A stretch of 6,125 bases of DNA from positions 1-6,125 of the forward strand of contig CANQZS010000112.1 of NCBI GenBank assembly GCA_947628385.1, read 5' to 3'. A program made the position numbers and the translations under genes. Every line of letters begins with the position of its first letter. Positions within the stretch are counted from its first letter, which is position 1. Source of the stretch: an uncultured Clostridia bacterium. Lineage in GTDB: Bacteria > Bacillota > Clostridia > Oscillospirales > Ruminococcaceae. The notes beneath the pieces are model-generated. The model was not told the origin of the DNA. It saw nothing but the letters and a program-made list of their open reading frames with translations, and ran no database searches. Shown here piece by piece: positions 1 through 5,841 of this stretch.

Positions 1-1
1 A

Positions 2-77
2 CCAAAGGCTCTGCCTTTGGAATCCGCAAGCTGGGCTCAGCTTGACCAGCTTTATATTTTGCGCTTCGCGCAAAATA
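2..77. repeat. Array of three adjacent hairpins, probable dispersed intergenic palindromic repeat
   Basis: Three hairpins follow one another with short spacers. The first is 2-9 paired with 13-20 (CCAAAGGC with GCCTTTGG). The second is 27-33 with 38-44 (CAAGCTG with CAGCTTG, loop GGCT). The third is 55-64 with 68-77, a 10-bp stem around GCGC with a TTC loop. The stems are perfect and GC-rich at their cores, in otherwise AT-rich intergenic DNA. None is followed on the plus strand by a clean run of T, so a simple terminator does not explain the array. Multi-hairpin blocks of this kind often recur between genes in Firmicutes genomes. That this one is such a repeat is inference from its form, since only one copy is in the window. 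The element begins at the window edge and may be longer. Confidence 0.6.
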
Positions 78-135
78 ATAATCACTTTTTAGATAATCTT
101 TGCATATTTTGGAATAAAAAATCCATGAAAAGCTA

Positions 136-164
136 TTGCTTTTATGAAAAAAATATTGTATAAT
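136..164 (+). promoter_or_regulatory. Sigma-A-like promoter of the pheA-ispD-ispF operon
   Basis: The -35 box TTGCTT (136-141) and a perfect -10 box TATAAT (159-164) are separated by exactly 17 bases. Transcription would start near 171, giving a leader of only about 27 nt before the pheA ATG at 198. That leaves no room for a T-box, riboswitch or leader-peptide attenuator. An imperfect dyad (124-146, with AAAAGC at 128-133 facing GCTTTT at 138-143) covers the -35 box and could be an operator or chance symmetry. Confidence 0.75.
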
Positions 165-197
165 TCTTTTGTATAACTTTTTTGGAGGAATATTTAA

Positions 198-1316
198 ATG
201 GATCTGAACGAGCTAAGAAGCCGGATCGACATTATCGACAGCGAAATACTTAAACTCTTTACCGACCGTATGGAGGTCTGCCGCGCAGTTGCAGAATATA
301 AAAAGAAAAACGATCTCCCCGTTATGCAAGGAGGACGCGAAAAACAGGTCATAGAACGCGTCCGCGCAAACGCCCCAGAGGATCTGAAGGACGGCGCCGC
401 TATGCTTTTCCAGAATATAATGGATATAAGCAAATGTATTCAGAATATGGAAATGGCACACGATACCAAGCTTTCCTCACCAAAACCGTTCGTGCCGCAG
501 AACGCGGGGACCATCGCCTGTCAGGGTACCGCGGGAGCTTATTCCGAAGCCGCCTGCAAAAAGCTCTTCGGAGACAAGCCCGCCGTTTTCTATAACGCTT
601 TTGAGGACGTTTTCAATGCCGTGGAGACCGGAAAAGCTGATTTTGGTCTGCTTCCATTGGAAAATTCAACTATCGGTAATATATCCGAGACCTATGACCT
701 TATGTCCAAGCATAATTTCAATATCTGCTCTCTTGTAAGAGTTGAGATAACCCACTGCCTTGCAGCGGCAAAAGGCGCTTCCCACCGGACTATAAAATAT
801 GTCTATTCCAAGGAGGAAGCCCTTGCCCAATGTTCAGGCTTCATCAAGGAGCACGGACTTATAAGGCGCGAATACGCAAATACTGCTCTTTCCGCAGAGC
901 TTGTCAAGGAACGGAACGATCCCGAGATCGCCTGCATATGCTCAAAAAGCTGCGCCGAACTGTACGGTCTTGAGATCATAGATCAGCGCATTGCAGACGC
1001 TTATCCGAATTATACCCGCTTCATCTGCTTTTCAAAGGAATACATATCCCCTGCCGATGCGGATACTATCACCGTCTGCGTAACTATCCCGAATATCCCC
1101 GGATCGCTTTACCGTATGCTTACAAAATTCTACGCCGCCGGACTGAACCTTTCCAAGATCGAAAGCAAAAATATTGCCGGAAGCGATTTCGAGGTAATGT
1201 TTTACCTTGATTTCAAGGGAAGCTGCAGCGATCCTAAGGTCATTGCGCTGCTCAACGATCTGGAAAACGAAATGAGCTTTTTCCGATTCCTCGGAAGCTT
1301 TAAAGAAGTTATGTAA
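198..1316 (+). CDS. pheA: Bifunctional chorismate mutase / prephenate dehydratase (P-protein)
   Basis: This 372-residue protein converts chorismate to prephenate and then to phenylpyruvate, the committed steps to phenylalanine, in the cytoplasm. Residues 1-88 form an AroQ-type helical chorismate mutase, with Arg9, Arg24, Lys35 and Arg47-Glu48 where the active-site residues are expected. Residues 104-280 are prephenate dehydratase, with GTAGAYSE (110-117), PLENSTIG (153-160) and the TRF motif (273-275). Residues 290-368 are an ACT domain, the usual phenylalanine sensor. Length and domain order match the family. The start is set by GGAGG at 184-188, 9 bases before ATG. Oddities: the ACT motif usually read as ESRP is ESKN here (322-325), and the common SHPQAL segment of the dehydratase is YSKEEAL (203-209), so feedback behaviour may differ. 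ispD follows after 12 bases, so the two are cotranscribed. Confidence 0.96.
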   Translation: MDLNELRSRIDIIDSEILKLFTDRMEVCRAVAEYKKKNDLPVMQGGREKQVIERVRANAPEDLKDGAAMLFQNIMDISKCIQNMEMAHDTKLSSPKPFVPQNAGTIACQGTAGAYSEAACKKLFGDKPAVFYNAFEDVFNAVETGKADFGLLPLENSTIGNISETYDLMSKHNFNICSLVRVEITHCLAAAKGASHRTIKYVYSKEEALAQCSGFIKEHGLIRREYANTALSAELVKERNDPEIACICSKSCAELYGLEIIDQRIADAYPNYTRFICFSKEYISPADADTITVCVTIPNIPGSLYRMLTKFYAAGLNLSKIESKNIAGSDFEVMFYLDFKGSCSDPKVIALLNDLENEMSFFRFLGSFKEVM

Positions 1317-1328
1317 AGGAGCTTTAAT

Positions 1329-2024
1329 ATGCCGGAAATATCCTTATCAGTTATCATAGCCTGCGGCGGAAATTCCACCCGCATGGAGGGTATCAATAAG
1401 CAGCTCGCAATGATCTGCGGCATACCCGCCGTTATACGTTCAATGCTCGCCTTTGACGGCATAGAAGAGGTCTCGGAAATAATCGCGGCAGCGCGGGAAG
1501 CTGATATTCCGGAAATAGAACGCCTTGCCAAGGAATATAATGTAACAAAGTTCAAAGCCGCAGTAAGCGGCGGGAATACCCGTCAGCGATCTGTTTTCAA
1601 CGCTTTTATGCAGACGGATAAGGCAACCAGATATATCGCCGTCCACGACGGCGCCCGTCCTCTTGTCTCGGAGGAGCATATCAGGAAATGTATAAAGGAC
1701 GCTTCCATATTCGGCGGAGCAATACTCGGAGTTCCCGTCAAGGACACCGTCAAGGTCGTCAGCGGAGGTCTTATCACCGACACTCCTGACCGCAGAAATC
1801 TTTATATTGCTCAGACTCCTCAGATATTCAGACGGGATCTGTATGTAAAGGGAATAAATTTTGCGCAGGATCACGATCTCGATTTCACCGACGACTGCCA
1901 GTTAGCGGAAGCCGTAGGAGTCAAGGTCTGCGTTTCACCGTCGGATCATTCCAACATAAAGATAACCACCAGAGAGGATATTGACATTGCTGAGGCTTTC
2001 CTCAGACGAAAGGAAAAATTATGA
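1329..2024 (+). CDS. ispD: 2-C-methyl-D-erythritol 4-phosphate cytidylyltransferase
   Basis: This 231-residue cytoplasmic enzyme joins CTP and 2-C-methyl-D-erythritol 4-phosphate to give CDP-methylerythritol, the third step of the MEP isoprenoid pathway. Family motifs appear in order: the N-terminal nucleotide-binding loop ACGGNSTRM (11-19), with Arg18 and Lys24 in the positions of the catalytic Arg and Lys; GGNTRQRSV (81-89); VHDGARP (105-111); VKDT (137-140); TPQIF (163-167); TDDCQLAE (187-194); and NIKITT (209-214). Length is typical. The loop reads ACGG rather than the more usual AAGxG, a mild variation. AAAGGAG (1315-1321), which overlaps the pheA stop codon, lies 7 bases before the ATG and fixes the start. 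The final codons overlap the ispF start (ATGA at 2021-2024), implying translational coupling. Confidence 0.96.
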   Translation: MPEISLSVIIACGGNSTRMEGINKQLAMICGIPAVIRSMLAFDGIEEVSEIIAAAREADIPEIERLAKEYNVTKFKAAVSGGNTRQRSVFNAFMQTDKATRYIAVHDGARPLVSEEHIRKCIKDASIFGGAILGVPVKDTVKVVSGGLITDTPDRRNLYIAQTPQIFRRDLYVKGINFAQDHDLDFTDDCQLAEAVGVKVCVSPSDHSNIKITTREDIDIAEAFLRRKEKL

Positions 2025-2515
2025 TAAGAATAGGTCACGGTTATGATGTCCACAGGCTTGCCGAAAACAGAAAGCTCATACTCGGCGGCGCGGAGATCCC
2101 ATATGAAAAAGGACTTCTCGGACATTCCGACGCGGACGTCCTCGTCCATGCGATAATGGACGCCATGCTGGGCGCTCTTGCCCTCGGAGACATCGGAAAG
2201 CATTTTCCCGACACCTCTCCCGAATATGCCGGCGCGGACAGTCTCCTGCTGCTCAGAAAAGTCAGCGGACTTATCGGCGAACGCGGCTATTCCGTAGGAA
2301 ATATCGACAGCACGATCATATGTCAGGCGCCTAAGCTTGCCGCATATATCCCTGTAATGAGGAAAAATATCTCCTCTGCTGTAGGGAGCGACATTTCGTC
2401 CGTAAGCGTAAAAGCCACCACCGAAGAGGGGCTTGGGTTCTCCGGCACGGGTGAGGGCATTGCCGCTCATGCCGTATGTATCCTTATAAAGAAAATATCC
2501 CCTGAAAAGCTTTAA
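2021..2515 (+). CDS. ispF: 2-C-methyl-D-erythritol 2,4-cyclodiphosphate synthase
   Basis: This 164-residue enzyme cyclises CDP-methylerythritol 2-phosphate to methylerythritol cyclodiphosphate, releasing CMP, two steps after IspD in the MEP pathway. The family is a homotrimer with a metal ion in each active site. The metal ligands are visible as Asp9 and His11 in GYDVHR (7-12) and His43 in GHSDADVLVHAI (34-45). GDIGKHFPDT (56-65) and the C-terminal signature ATTEEGLGF plus GEGI (132-147) are also intact. Length is normal for a stand-alone IspF. The start overlaps the ispD stop by 4 bp, with AAAGGA (2009-2014) 6 bases upstream. IspE, which acts between the two enzymes, is not in this window. 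It is the last gene of the operon, since a strong hairpin begins at its stop codon. Confidence 0.97.
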   Translation: MIRIGHGYDVHRLAENRKLILGGAEIPYEKGLLGHSDADVLVHAIMDAMLGALALGDIGKHFPDTSPEYAGADSLLLLRKVSGLIGERGYSVGNIDSTIICQAPKLAAYIPVMRKNISSAVGSDISSVSVKATTEEGLGFSGTGEGIAAHAVCILIKKISPEKL

Positions 2516-2557
2516 AGCTGCATCAGGATCCCATTGGAAATCCTTATGCAGCTTTTT
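2514..2557. terminator. Bidirectional intrinsic terminator between ispF and the DUF378 gene
   Basis: Bases 2514-2529 pair with 2540-2555 in a 16-bp stem with one mismatch (2524/2545) around a 10-base loop. Five T (2553-2557) end the plus-strand hairpin, and the stem starts inside the ispF stop codon. On the minus strand the same hairpin follows the DUF378 stop by about 27 bases and leads into a weaker TTTAAAGC tail. It therefore probably serves both convergent units, more strongly the plus-strand one. Confidence 0.85.
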
Positions 2558-2572
2558 CAGCCGTTTCAGCCG
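2555..2572 (+). repeat. Two perfect tandem copies of a 9-bp unit
   Basis: TTTCAGCCG occurs twice back to back (2555-2563 and 2564-2572), just after the ispF terminator stem and 11 bases before the DUF378 stop codon. It is most likely a small slippage duplication. No function is evident. Confidence 0.6.
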
Positions 2573-2583
2573 TAAAAGCCTGT

Positions 2584-2790
2584 TTAGCTTCTTGCGGCTA
2601 CTCTGTCATTTTTGAACAGAAGCGTAATGCACCAGATAGCAGAAAGCGCTACTACTACATAGACGATCCTGCTGAGTATAGCTGCCGTTCCGCCGAACAG
2701 CCACGCAACAAGGTCAAAGCTGAAAATACCTACAAGACCCCAGTTGAGTCCGCCGATAATGAGCAGCGTCAGCGCAATTTTATCAAGCAT
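2584..2790 (-). CDS. DUF378 family small membrane protein
   Basis: This 68-residue protein belongs to the DUF378 (YuzA-like) family of unknown function. The signature GGLNWGLVG lies at 13-21, and LSRIVY at 39-44 is also typical. There are two predicted membrane helices, at about 5-24 and 36-59. They are joined by a short loop (SFDLVAWLFGG) and followed by a basic tail (KNDRVAARS) that probably faces the cytoplasm. The ATG at 2790 is preferred because AAAGGG (2804-2799 on the minus strand) sits 8 bases upstream. A GTG three codons earlier (2799) would overlap that ribosome binding site. The gene runs in the same direction as the LCP-like gene upstream but is separated from it by a hairpin (2822-2849). 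No promoter for it could be assigned with confidence. Family assignment is solid; the role is unknown. Confidence 0.88.
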   Translation of the reverse strand: MLDKIALTLLIIGGLNWGLVGIFSFDLVAWLFGGTAAILSRIVYVVVALSAIWCITLLFKNDRVAARS

Positions 2791-2817
2791 TTTATTCACC
2801 CTTTCATTATTGCAAGC

Positions 2818-2849
2818 AAAAACTCTCGGAAGAATACACTTCCGAGAGT
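2818..2849 (-). terminator. Intrinsic terminator of the LCP-like gene, or leader hairpin of the DUF378 gene
   Basis: Bases 2822-2832 pair perfectly with 2839-2849 (11 bp, ACTCTCGGAAG with CTTCCGAGAGT) around a 6-base loop. Read on the minus strand, the stem is followed by a run of five T (2822-2818), the layout of an intrinsic terminator. It lies 72 bases past the LCP-like stop codon and only about 30 bases before the DUF378 start. It may therefore also limit read-through into DUF378. Confidence 0.75.
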
Positions 2850-2921
2850 ATTATTTGTTCATATTCCTTTTTTATTCGAGGTACATATCTTCATAAAATG
2901 GAATATTCCGGAATTTTAATA

Positions 2922-3845
2922 TTACTGCTGTTCGCCGCCGAGCTTCAGCCATTCCGGTATAGCTCTTATAAAATCTTCATCGAGAACGAACAGCTGATCC
3001 TCATTGTATGCTCCCGAAACAGTTACGAGCTTGACCACTCTTTCGGAGCTTTCAGCAATAAACTTCATCGCGTCGGACTGTTCCTTGTAATCGTAGGCGG
3101 TATAATTTGTTTCAATGGTGGAATTTATTATCTCGTTGAAATAATCGTCCACATAATCGGAAAATCCGTTATAAACATTTTTATTTATAAGCTCGGACAT
3201 TATCAGTCCCGTGATCTTGGCGCGGTACTCCTCTCCGGAATCATACAGCGGATAGGTTATGAGCTTTCTTATATCATTGGGATCAATGAACGTCTCGCCT
3301 GCGCGGTATATAGTCTCTTCGCCGGTATCGGGATCGGTATAGATCATATTATAAGGGATATTATAGCTCATATTTCCGAAAATGCTTGCAAACGTCTCAA
3401 AACTGTTGTCATCGAATTTGATATATCTTTCTATCTCCAGTCCCGTAGCGGCTCCGACTGCGCTCACAGCCTTTCCTGTGCCTCCGGTGCGGTAGAATTC
3501 GTAAACGCTGTTTGACGTTCCGTCTACCTCGGCAAAGGTATCCGAGGGGATCGGCATTATGATTATCTGTCTTGAATCTGCGGACAATCTTACTACCACG
3601 AAGCAGCTCCCGCTTATTCTTTTTCTTGAATCATATATAAAAAGCGACGTCATGCTGTCCTCCGGAGAGGGAGTATATTCCTCCCCCGACGAGACCATAG
3701 GATCTACTATCGGAAGGCTTTCCTCATTTTCCTTAGGAGCAAGGAGCTCTTCCATAAGCATATAGCATATGCCGCCTATTATAAGCAGCGTACACAATAT
3801 CGTAATTACATATGTAAGAGCTATTTTGGTGCTTTTTTTAGCCAT
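2922..3845 (-). CDS. Membrane-anchored LytR-CpsA-Psr (LCP)-like protein with a degenerate active site
   Basis: This 307-residue protein has a basic N-terminus (MAKKSTK), one membrane helix at about 9-31, an acidic Pro/Ser-rich linker (38-63) and an extracellular domain. From about 65 to 220 the order of elements follows the LCP fold. These are a strand with YDSR (71-74), then VVVRLSADSRQIIIMPIP, SDTF, a GGTGKAVSAVGAATGLEIERY stretch of helix and strand, and EEYRAKITGLI (205-215). LCP enzymes attach teichoic acids or polysaccharides to peptidoglycan. Here the usual R-S-D-T after the first strand is ISGS (77-80), and the usual PRDT is PSDT (100-103), so arginines that bind the lipid pyrophosphate are missing. 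A scaffold or regulatory pseudoenzyme is possible, but this is inference. ATG at 3845 is preceded by AAAGGA on the minus strand. SLOG lies 78 bases upstream on the same strand and may be cotranscribed. Confidence 0.65.
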   Translation of the reverse strand: MAKKSTKIALTYVITILCTLLIIGGICYMLMEELLAPKENEESLPIVDPMVSSGEEYTPSPEDSMTSLFIYDSRKRISGSCFVVVRLSADSRQIIIMPIPSDTFAEVDGTSNSVYEFYRTGGTGKAVSAVGAATGLEIERYIKFDDNSFETFASIFGNMSYNIPYNMIYTDPDTGEETIYRAGETFIDPNDIRKLITYPLYDSGEEYRAKITGLIMSELINKNVYNGFSDYVDDYFNEIINSTIETNYTAYDYKEQSDAMKFIAESSERVVKLVTVSGAYNEDQLFVLDEDFIRAIPEWLKLGGEQQ

Positions 3846-3881
3846 TCTGACCCGTTCCTTTCATTTTTTAGTGCAAAACCA

Positions 3882-3910
3882 TTGAAAAAATTTTTCTGTG
3901 GTGGTATAAT
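3882..3910 (+). promoter_or_regulatory. Near-consensus promoter directed antisense to the SLOG gene
   Basis: TTGAAA (3882-3887) and TATAAT (3905-3910) are separated by exactly 17 bases. TGG (3902-3904) directly before the -10 box makes it an extended -10. Initiation would be near 3917, running rightward into the 3' end of the minus-strand SLOG gene. No credible gene with a ribosome binding site follows on the plus strand. The first ATG (3931) opens a frame of only four codons. An antisense RNA is the simplest interpretation, but a fortuitous match in AT-rich DNA is possible. Confidence 0.6.
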
Positions 3911-3923
3911 GAACAAAGAGTGC

Positions 3924-4514
3924 TTACGTGATGAAGCTTCCGTAATTGATATTTTCGGCGCTGCCGATAGAGGCGATCTGTTCATCAAGCTTTCCGGCGT
4001 CGATTATCCTTGTAACGATGCCTTTCTGCTGCGCATACCTTATAGTAGCTCCCGTTCCGCTTCGATAATCGGAGACCACCGCTATAAGCTTTCCCGAACG
4101 GTCTACCATATATTCGTTCCTGCGCTGCATACAGCCCTTGGAATATGCTTCGCTTACATATACTACCTCATCTGCTTTAAGCAGGATATTCCCGAAAGTA
4201 AATTTTTCATCATTGCGGAAGCTCTTTCCATGCTCCTTATACGGAACTGCGGCAACAAGCTTTATATCTTCGCCCTGTGCTTTGAGCTCAAGGACGATCT
4301 CTCCCGCCCAGAGATCCACCCCTCTTGCAAGTCCGGTAATGAAGCAGTTATACCCCTCGCCCATACTGTCAAGCACTGCCTTATAAAGAATACTTTTAAG
4401 CACTCTTATGACCTGAGAACGGTCGTCCCCGCGGCTTGGCAGCTTTTCAGGTCTGTGTCCGGAAAAGCATACTGTCCTGCTTTTATCCGGAAGATCAGAT
4501 GCTTGGAAAGTCAT
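3924..4514 (-). CDS. SLOG-superfamily DUF1273 (YpsA-like) protein
   Basis: This 196-residue cytoplasmic protein of the DUF1273/YpsA family has a Rossmann-like fold related to DprA and lysine-decarboxylase-like (LOG) proteins, and is predicted to bind a nucleotide or nucleotide-derived ligand. Visible motifs are CFSGHRPEKLP (16-26), ITGLARGVDLWAGE (59-72, the glycine-rich loop region), AVPY (89-92), QRRNEYMVDRS (130-140) and SGTGATIRYA (152-161). In Bacillus and Staphylococcus, YpsA has been linked to cell division through GpsB; whether that holds here is unknown. ATG at 4514 is chosen because GGGGA on the minus strand (4525-4521) lies 6 bases upstream. An in-frame TTG at 4532 would add six residues but lacks a ribosome binding site. 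A clear promoter lies at 4553-4581, and alr is divergent. The LCP-like gene follows 78 bases downstream. Confidence 0.9.
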   Translation of the reverse strand: MTFQASDLPDKSRTVCFSGHRPEKLPSRGDDRSQVIRVLKSILYKAVLDSMGEGYNCFITGLARGVDLWAGEIVLELKAQGEDIKLVAAVPYKEHGKSFRNDEKFTFGNILLKADEVVYVSEAYSKGCMQRRNEYMVDRSGKLIAVVSDYRSGTGATIRYAQQKGIVTRIIDAGKLDEQIASIGSAENINYGSFIT

Positions 4515-4552
4515 AGAAAGTCCCCATTTCAAAAAAAATACAACCGAAATAT

Positions 4553-4581
4553 ATTATAGCACATATATTTCATTTTTACAA
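4553..4581 (-). promoter_or_regulatory. Extended -10 promoter of the SLOG gene
   Basis: On the minus strand, TTGTAA (4581-4576) and a perfect TATAAT (4558-4553) are 17 bases apart. TGC directly precedes the -10 box, giving an extended -10. Transcription would begin near 4546, with a leader of about 31 nt before the ATG at 4514. Its -35 box overlaps TACAAT on the plus strand (4577-4582), a possible -10 for the divergent alr gene. Confidence 0.8.
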
Positions 4582-4582
4582 T

Positions 4583-4599
4583 AGCTTTTTGAAAAAGCT
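4583..4599 (+). promoter_or_regulatory. Perfect 17-base palindrome upstream of alr
   Basis: AGCTTTTTGAAAAAGCT is a perfect inverted repeat about a central G, located 32 bases before the alr ATG. It sits next to the SLOG -35 box and downstream of any plausible alr -10. It could be an operator for the divergent pair or a small hairpin in the alr leader. The symmetry is exact, but no known regulator site is recognised. Confidence 0.4.
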
Positions 4600-4631
4600 G
4601 CAAATTTATTTTTATTAAAGAGGTAAACCTG

Positions 4632-5828
4632 ATGGAATACGATCTTCTTAACAGAGTCCGTGCCGAAATAGATCTTGACGCCGCCGAATACAACCTTAAC
4701 GCTCTCATGGGCGTTCTTGGCGGGATACGTCCCGCGTGCGTGGTAAAAGCGGACGGATACGGTCACGGCGACGCTGAGATAATGGAGCTTTACCAGAGCA
4801 TGGGAATCGATTTCTTTTGCGTTTCAAATATCGACGAAGCATTGCGGCTCAGAGGAGCCGGCTGCAAAAAGGATATTCTTATACTCAGCTGGAGCTGTCC
4901 GGAATATTCTGATATACTTTCCGAAAATGACATTATCGGCTCGGCTGTCTCACTCAGGCACGCTAAAGAGATCTCGGAAAAAGCTCACAGACCGATAAGA
5001 ATACATATAAAGCTCGATACAGGAATGAACAGAGTGGGTATCTCGGCGGAGGATCCGGAAAAATGCGGCGCCGAGATCGCCGAGATCGCTTTGCTGCCCA
5101 ATATCCGTGTTGAGGGAGTTTTCACTCATCTTGCAGCAGCTGACAGCACTTCGGAAGATGATGTGAGCTTCACCAAGGAGCAGGAGAGAAGATTCTTTGC
5201 CGCTGCGGAGGCTGCCGAAAGGCGCGGGATAAGTTTCATACACAAGCACTGCCTGAACAGCGCGGGAGCACTTTTCCACCGTGATGAAAGAAGCACTCTT
5301 GCACGTCTCGGAATAGTTCTGTATGGTCTTAAACCGGATATTTCCCTTGAAATGCCCGTAGAGCTGCGTCCGGTAATGTCGTTCAGGTCTGTGATCTCAC
5401 AGATAAAATCTATCCATAAGGGAGATTCGGTAAGCTACGGCAGGACCTATACCGCCGACAGCGACAGGGTCATTGCAACTATCCCCTGCGGATATGCGGA
5501 CGGCTATCCGAGACTTCTTTCCGGCAGGAACGAGGTCCTTATAAACGGACAGCGCGCCAAGGGCGCGGGACGTATCTGCATGGATCAGATGATGGCTGAT
5601 ATTACCGGTCTGGACGGTATCAGAGAGGGAGACGAGGTGACTCTTATCGGAAAAAGCGGCAGCGAGATAATCACCGCCGACGAGCTTGCTTCAAGCTATG
5701 GAACTATAGGATATGAGATCATCTGCGGCATAAGCAGACGAGTTCCGAGAGTCTATATCAAGGGCGGAAAAATAGTTTCCGTAAAAAGCTATTACGATCC
5801 CTTGTCTGCATTTCAGCGCAAAATTTAA
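4632..5828 (+). CDS. alr: Alanine racemase
   Basis: This 398-residue PLP enzyme interconverts L- and D-alanine in the cytoplasm, supplying D-alanine for peptidoglycan stem peptides. The N-terminal barrel holds VVKADGYGHG (37-46), where Lys39 carries the cofactor. DTGMNRVG (129-136), THLAAAD (165-171) and ARLGI (224-228) follow. The C-terminal beta domain holds VSYGRTY (267-273), with Tyr269 matching the second catalytic base, then RICMDQMM (314-321) and YEIICGISRRVPR (361-373). Length is slightly above the usual 370-390 residues, with a short C-terminal tail. AAAGAGGT (4617-4624) lies 7 bases before the ATG and fixes the start. It is divergent from the SLOG gene and followed by a strong hairpin, so it is probably monocistronic. 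No convincing -35/-10 pair was found; TACAAT (4577-4582) is the best -10 candidate. Confidence 0.97.
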   Translation: MEYDLLNRVRAEIDLDAAEYNLNALMGVLGGIRPACVVKADGYGHGDAEIMELYQSMGIDFFCVSNIDEALRLRGAGCKKDILILSWSCPEYSDILSENDIIGSAVSLRHAKEISEKAHRPIRIHIKLDTGMNRVGISAEDPEKCGAEIAEIALLPNIRVEGVFTHLAAADSTSEDDVSFTKEQERRFFAAAEAAERRGISFIHKHCLNSAGALFHRDERSTLARLGIVLYGLKPDISLEMPVELRPVMSFRSVISQIKSIHKGDSVSYGRTYTADSDRVIATIPCGYADGYPRLLSGRNEVLINGQRAKGAGRICMDQMMADITGLDGIREGDEVTLIGKSGSEIITADELASSYGTIGYEIICGISRRVPRVYIKGGKIVSVKSYYDPLSAFQRKI

Positions 5829-5841
5829 TTGCTAAAATAAT

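Noticed and set aside
165..197. Riboswitch, T-box or leader-peptide attenuator before pheA.
   Set aside because: The predicted leader is only about 27 nt, with no specifier stem, anti-terminator or Phe-rich peptide.
2896..2918. Overlapping palindromes GGAATATTCC and ATTCCGGAAT just after the LCP-like stop codon.
   Set aside because: The stems have no loop and cannot form useful hairpins together. No tail or known operator match supports a function.
3078..3106. Plus-strand TATAAT at 3101-3106 inside the LCP-like gene as another antisense promoter.
   Set aside because: The bases 17 upstream read CTGTTC, which is a poor -35, and TTGTAA at 3085-3090 is only 10 bases away. It is explained by codons for Tyr-Thr-Ala-Tyr.
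2898..3515. Plus-strand open frame of about 205 codons opposite the LCP-like gene.
   Set aside because: No ribosome binding site or family motif. The opposite strand has a start with a ribosome binding site, a membrane anchor and LCP-like order, so this is a shadow.
3882..4559. Long plus-strand open frame (about 225 codons) opposite the SLOG gene, starting within the antisense promoter.
   Set aside because: It mirrors the SLOG coding frame, its first codon coincides with the -35 box, and no ribosome binding site precedes the internal ATG at 3909. The minus-strand product has clear family motifs and this one has none.
4589..4618. TTGAAA (4589-4594) with TATTAA (4613-4618) as the alr promoter.
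   Set aside because: The -10 would overlap the alr ribosome binding site and initiation would fall at about the start codon. The TTGAAA is also the centre of the 17-base palindrome.
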